Below are positions 7,659 to 8,357 of a stretch of DNA of 8,357 nucleotides, in pieces. Both the position numbers and the translations under genes were made by a program. The stretch covers positions 1 through 8,357 of the forward strand of contig CALGIH010000006.1 in NCBI GenBank assembly GCA_937916035.1, in the 5' to 3' direction. Source of the stretch: an uncultured Lacinutrix sp. (lineage in GTDB: Bacteria > Bacteroidota > Bacteroidia > Flavobacteriales > Flavobacteriaceae). Numbering within the stretch: position 1 is the first letter of the stretch; each line of letters opens with the position of its first letter. Below the pieces are notes generated by a model. That model made no database searches. It was not told where the DNA came from and saw only the letters and a list, made by a program, of their open reading frames with translations.

Positions 7659-8264
7659 TTGAAAAGCGTTTTAAAAAGCATATCGTATATTTTTCACCCA
7701 TTGTTCATGCCGTTTATTGGTGCACTTTTTTATTTTTCGAAAGCGCCAAGATATATTCCAGTGCCTTATATAAAAGCAAAATTATTTGCGCTCGCTTTAT
7801 TCACTATAATTTTGCCAATTCTATTATTTTATTTACTCAAAACAACTAGAAAAGTTCGAACGATACACTTAGATACTACTAGAGAACGAATAATCCCTTT
7901 AGTGTTAAATACTGGTATAGTACTGTTAATTACACAGCGAATAATACTTATTAATGAACTTGCCGAACTTTATTTCTTTTTCATAGGAATATTGCTTTCT
8001 ACTATGGCTTGTTTAATATTAGCTATTTTAAAATTTAAAGCAAGTATACATATGATTGCTGTATCTGGTGTACTGATGTTTTTTATTGCATTAAGTATTC
8101 ACTTTAGCATTAATATTATAGGTGAGATTGCTTTATTTTTTATTATTGTAGGTGCAACTGCTACGTCACGACTCCATATGAATGCGCATACGACCATTGA
8201 ATTGATAATAGGATTTTTTGTTGGGTTGATTCCGCAACTTATATTACTTAATTATTGGTTATAG
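7659..8264 (+). CDS. Integral membrane protein, divergent PAP2-phosphatase-like
   Basis: A 201-residue inner-membrane protein with about six hydrophobic segments (near 12-27, 38-60, 80-98, 103-123, 130-149, 151-167 and 180-199, two of them possibly paired). It resembles the PAP2 (type 2 phosphatidic acid phosphatase) family in degenerate form. TTRERIIP (73-80) stands where the K-x6-RP motif would be. SIHMIAVSG (129-137) is in the place of PSGH. SRLHMNAHTTIE (170-181) fits SR-x5-H-x3-D with Glu for the final Asp, and His177 would be the nucleophile. If active it would dephosphorylate a lipid phosphate or similar substrate; an inactive relative is equally possible. Translation is taken from TTG at 7659, one base after the rpoN stop, because the upstream SYIFHPLFMPF segment looks like part of the first membrane helix; the first ATG (7707) would cut into it. 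The close spacing suggests cotranscription and translational coupling with rpoN. The gene is certain; the family call is moderate. Confidence 0.72.
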   Translation: MKSVLKSISYIFHPLFMPFIGALFYFSKAPRYIPVPYIKAKLFALALFTIILPILLFYLLKTTRKVRTIHLDTTRERIIPLVLNTGIVLLITQRIILINELAELYFFFIGILLSTMACLILAILKFKASIHMIAVSGVLMFFIALSIHFSINIIGEIALFFIIVGATATSRLHMNAHTTIELIIGFFVGLIPQLILLNYWL

Positions 8265-8357
8265 TAAATAGAAAATAAGACCTACTTTAATCACATGTAA
8301 ATCTATGGATTCATCACTTAGTTTCTGGTTTTTAAAAATGGTATTAAGTGAATAGTA
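8259..8357 (-). CDS. C-terminal end of a probable outer-membrane beta-barrel protein (partial)
   Basis: Read on the minus strand, the frame entering at 8357 stays open for 32 codons and ends with TAA at 8261-8259. The other two minus-strand frames are closed within 13 codons. The peptide has a polar loop (KNQKLSDES) followed by a terminal strand, IDLHVIKVGLIFYLL. That strand's alternating hydrophobic pattern and closing aromatic/hydrophobic residues look like the last strand of a PorT-like or other outer-membrane barrel. The start and most of the gene lie beyond the right edge. The gene converges on the PAP2-like gene and overlaps its 3' end by six bases, with no terminator visible between them. 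An open frame of this length could also arise by chance in AT-rich DNA, so the call rests mainly on the character of the peptide. Confidence 0.5.
   Translation of the reverse strand, partial: YYSLNTIFKNQKLSDESIDLHVIKVGLIFYLL

Noticed and set aside
8305..8355. Sixteen-codon plus-strand reading frame after the last forward gene.
   Set aside because: It is too short, has no recognisable ribosome-binding or promoter signal, and competes with a more convincing minus-strand coding frame.
1..8357. Search for mobile elements, CRISPR repeats, tRNA genes, toxin-antitoxin or defence genes.
   Set aside because: None seen. The genes are tightly packed core and envelope genes with uniform AT-rich composition and no direct or inverted repeats beyond the terminators.

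Overview
The window looks like core chromosome of a member of the Bacteroidota, most likely Flavobacteriaceae. The DNA is strongly AT-rich and gene starts lack Shine-Dalgarno sequences. A TAnnTTTG-type promoter element precedes at least one gene. The proteins (RRF, AsnRS, sigma-54 and a DUF5686-type outer-membrane barrel) read like flavobacterial versions of their families. These assignments rest on reading the translations and on remembered family motifs; no database search was run.

Layout, left to right. (1) The 3' end of pyrH (UMP kinase) and complete frr (ribosome recycling factor), both forward, closed by a clear intrinsic terminator. (2) A 421-residue secreted beta-barrel protein that matches only the C-terminal barrel half of DUF5686 proteins. 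(3) A 797-residue MMPL/RND-superfamily inner-membrane transporter behind a recognisable Bacteroidota-type promoter, followed after 31 bases by asnS (asparaginyl-tRNA synthetase). A second strong intrinsic terminator follows asnS. (4) rpoN (sigma-54), and one base after its stop a TTG-initiated integral membrane protein of 201 residues that looks like a divergent PAP2-type phosphatase. (5) At the right edge, on the minus strand, the last 32 codons of what is probably another outer-membrane barrel gene, converging on the membrane protein and overlapping it by 6 bases.

Functional themes: pyrH-frr, asnS and rpoN are housekeeping genes for nucleotide metabolism, translation and transcription. The other genes concern the envelope: an outer-membrane barrel, an inner-membrane RND exporter, a possible lipid phosphatase and a second outer-membrane protein. 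The barrel and the RND exporter are adjacent and could work on the same envelope substrate, but this is only inference from neighbourhood.

I found no mobile element, CRISPR array, tRNA or rRNA, phage gene, toxin-antitoxin pair or defence system. No exciting new system is evident. The points most worth a second look are the stand-alone DUF5686 barrel, the asymmetric loss of the TM4 aspartate in the RND transporter, the divergent PAP2-like protein coupled to rpoN, the short helix-helix turn in RRF, and the hidden minus-strand gene end at the right edge.
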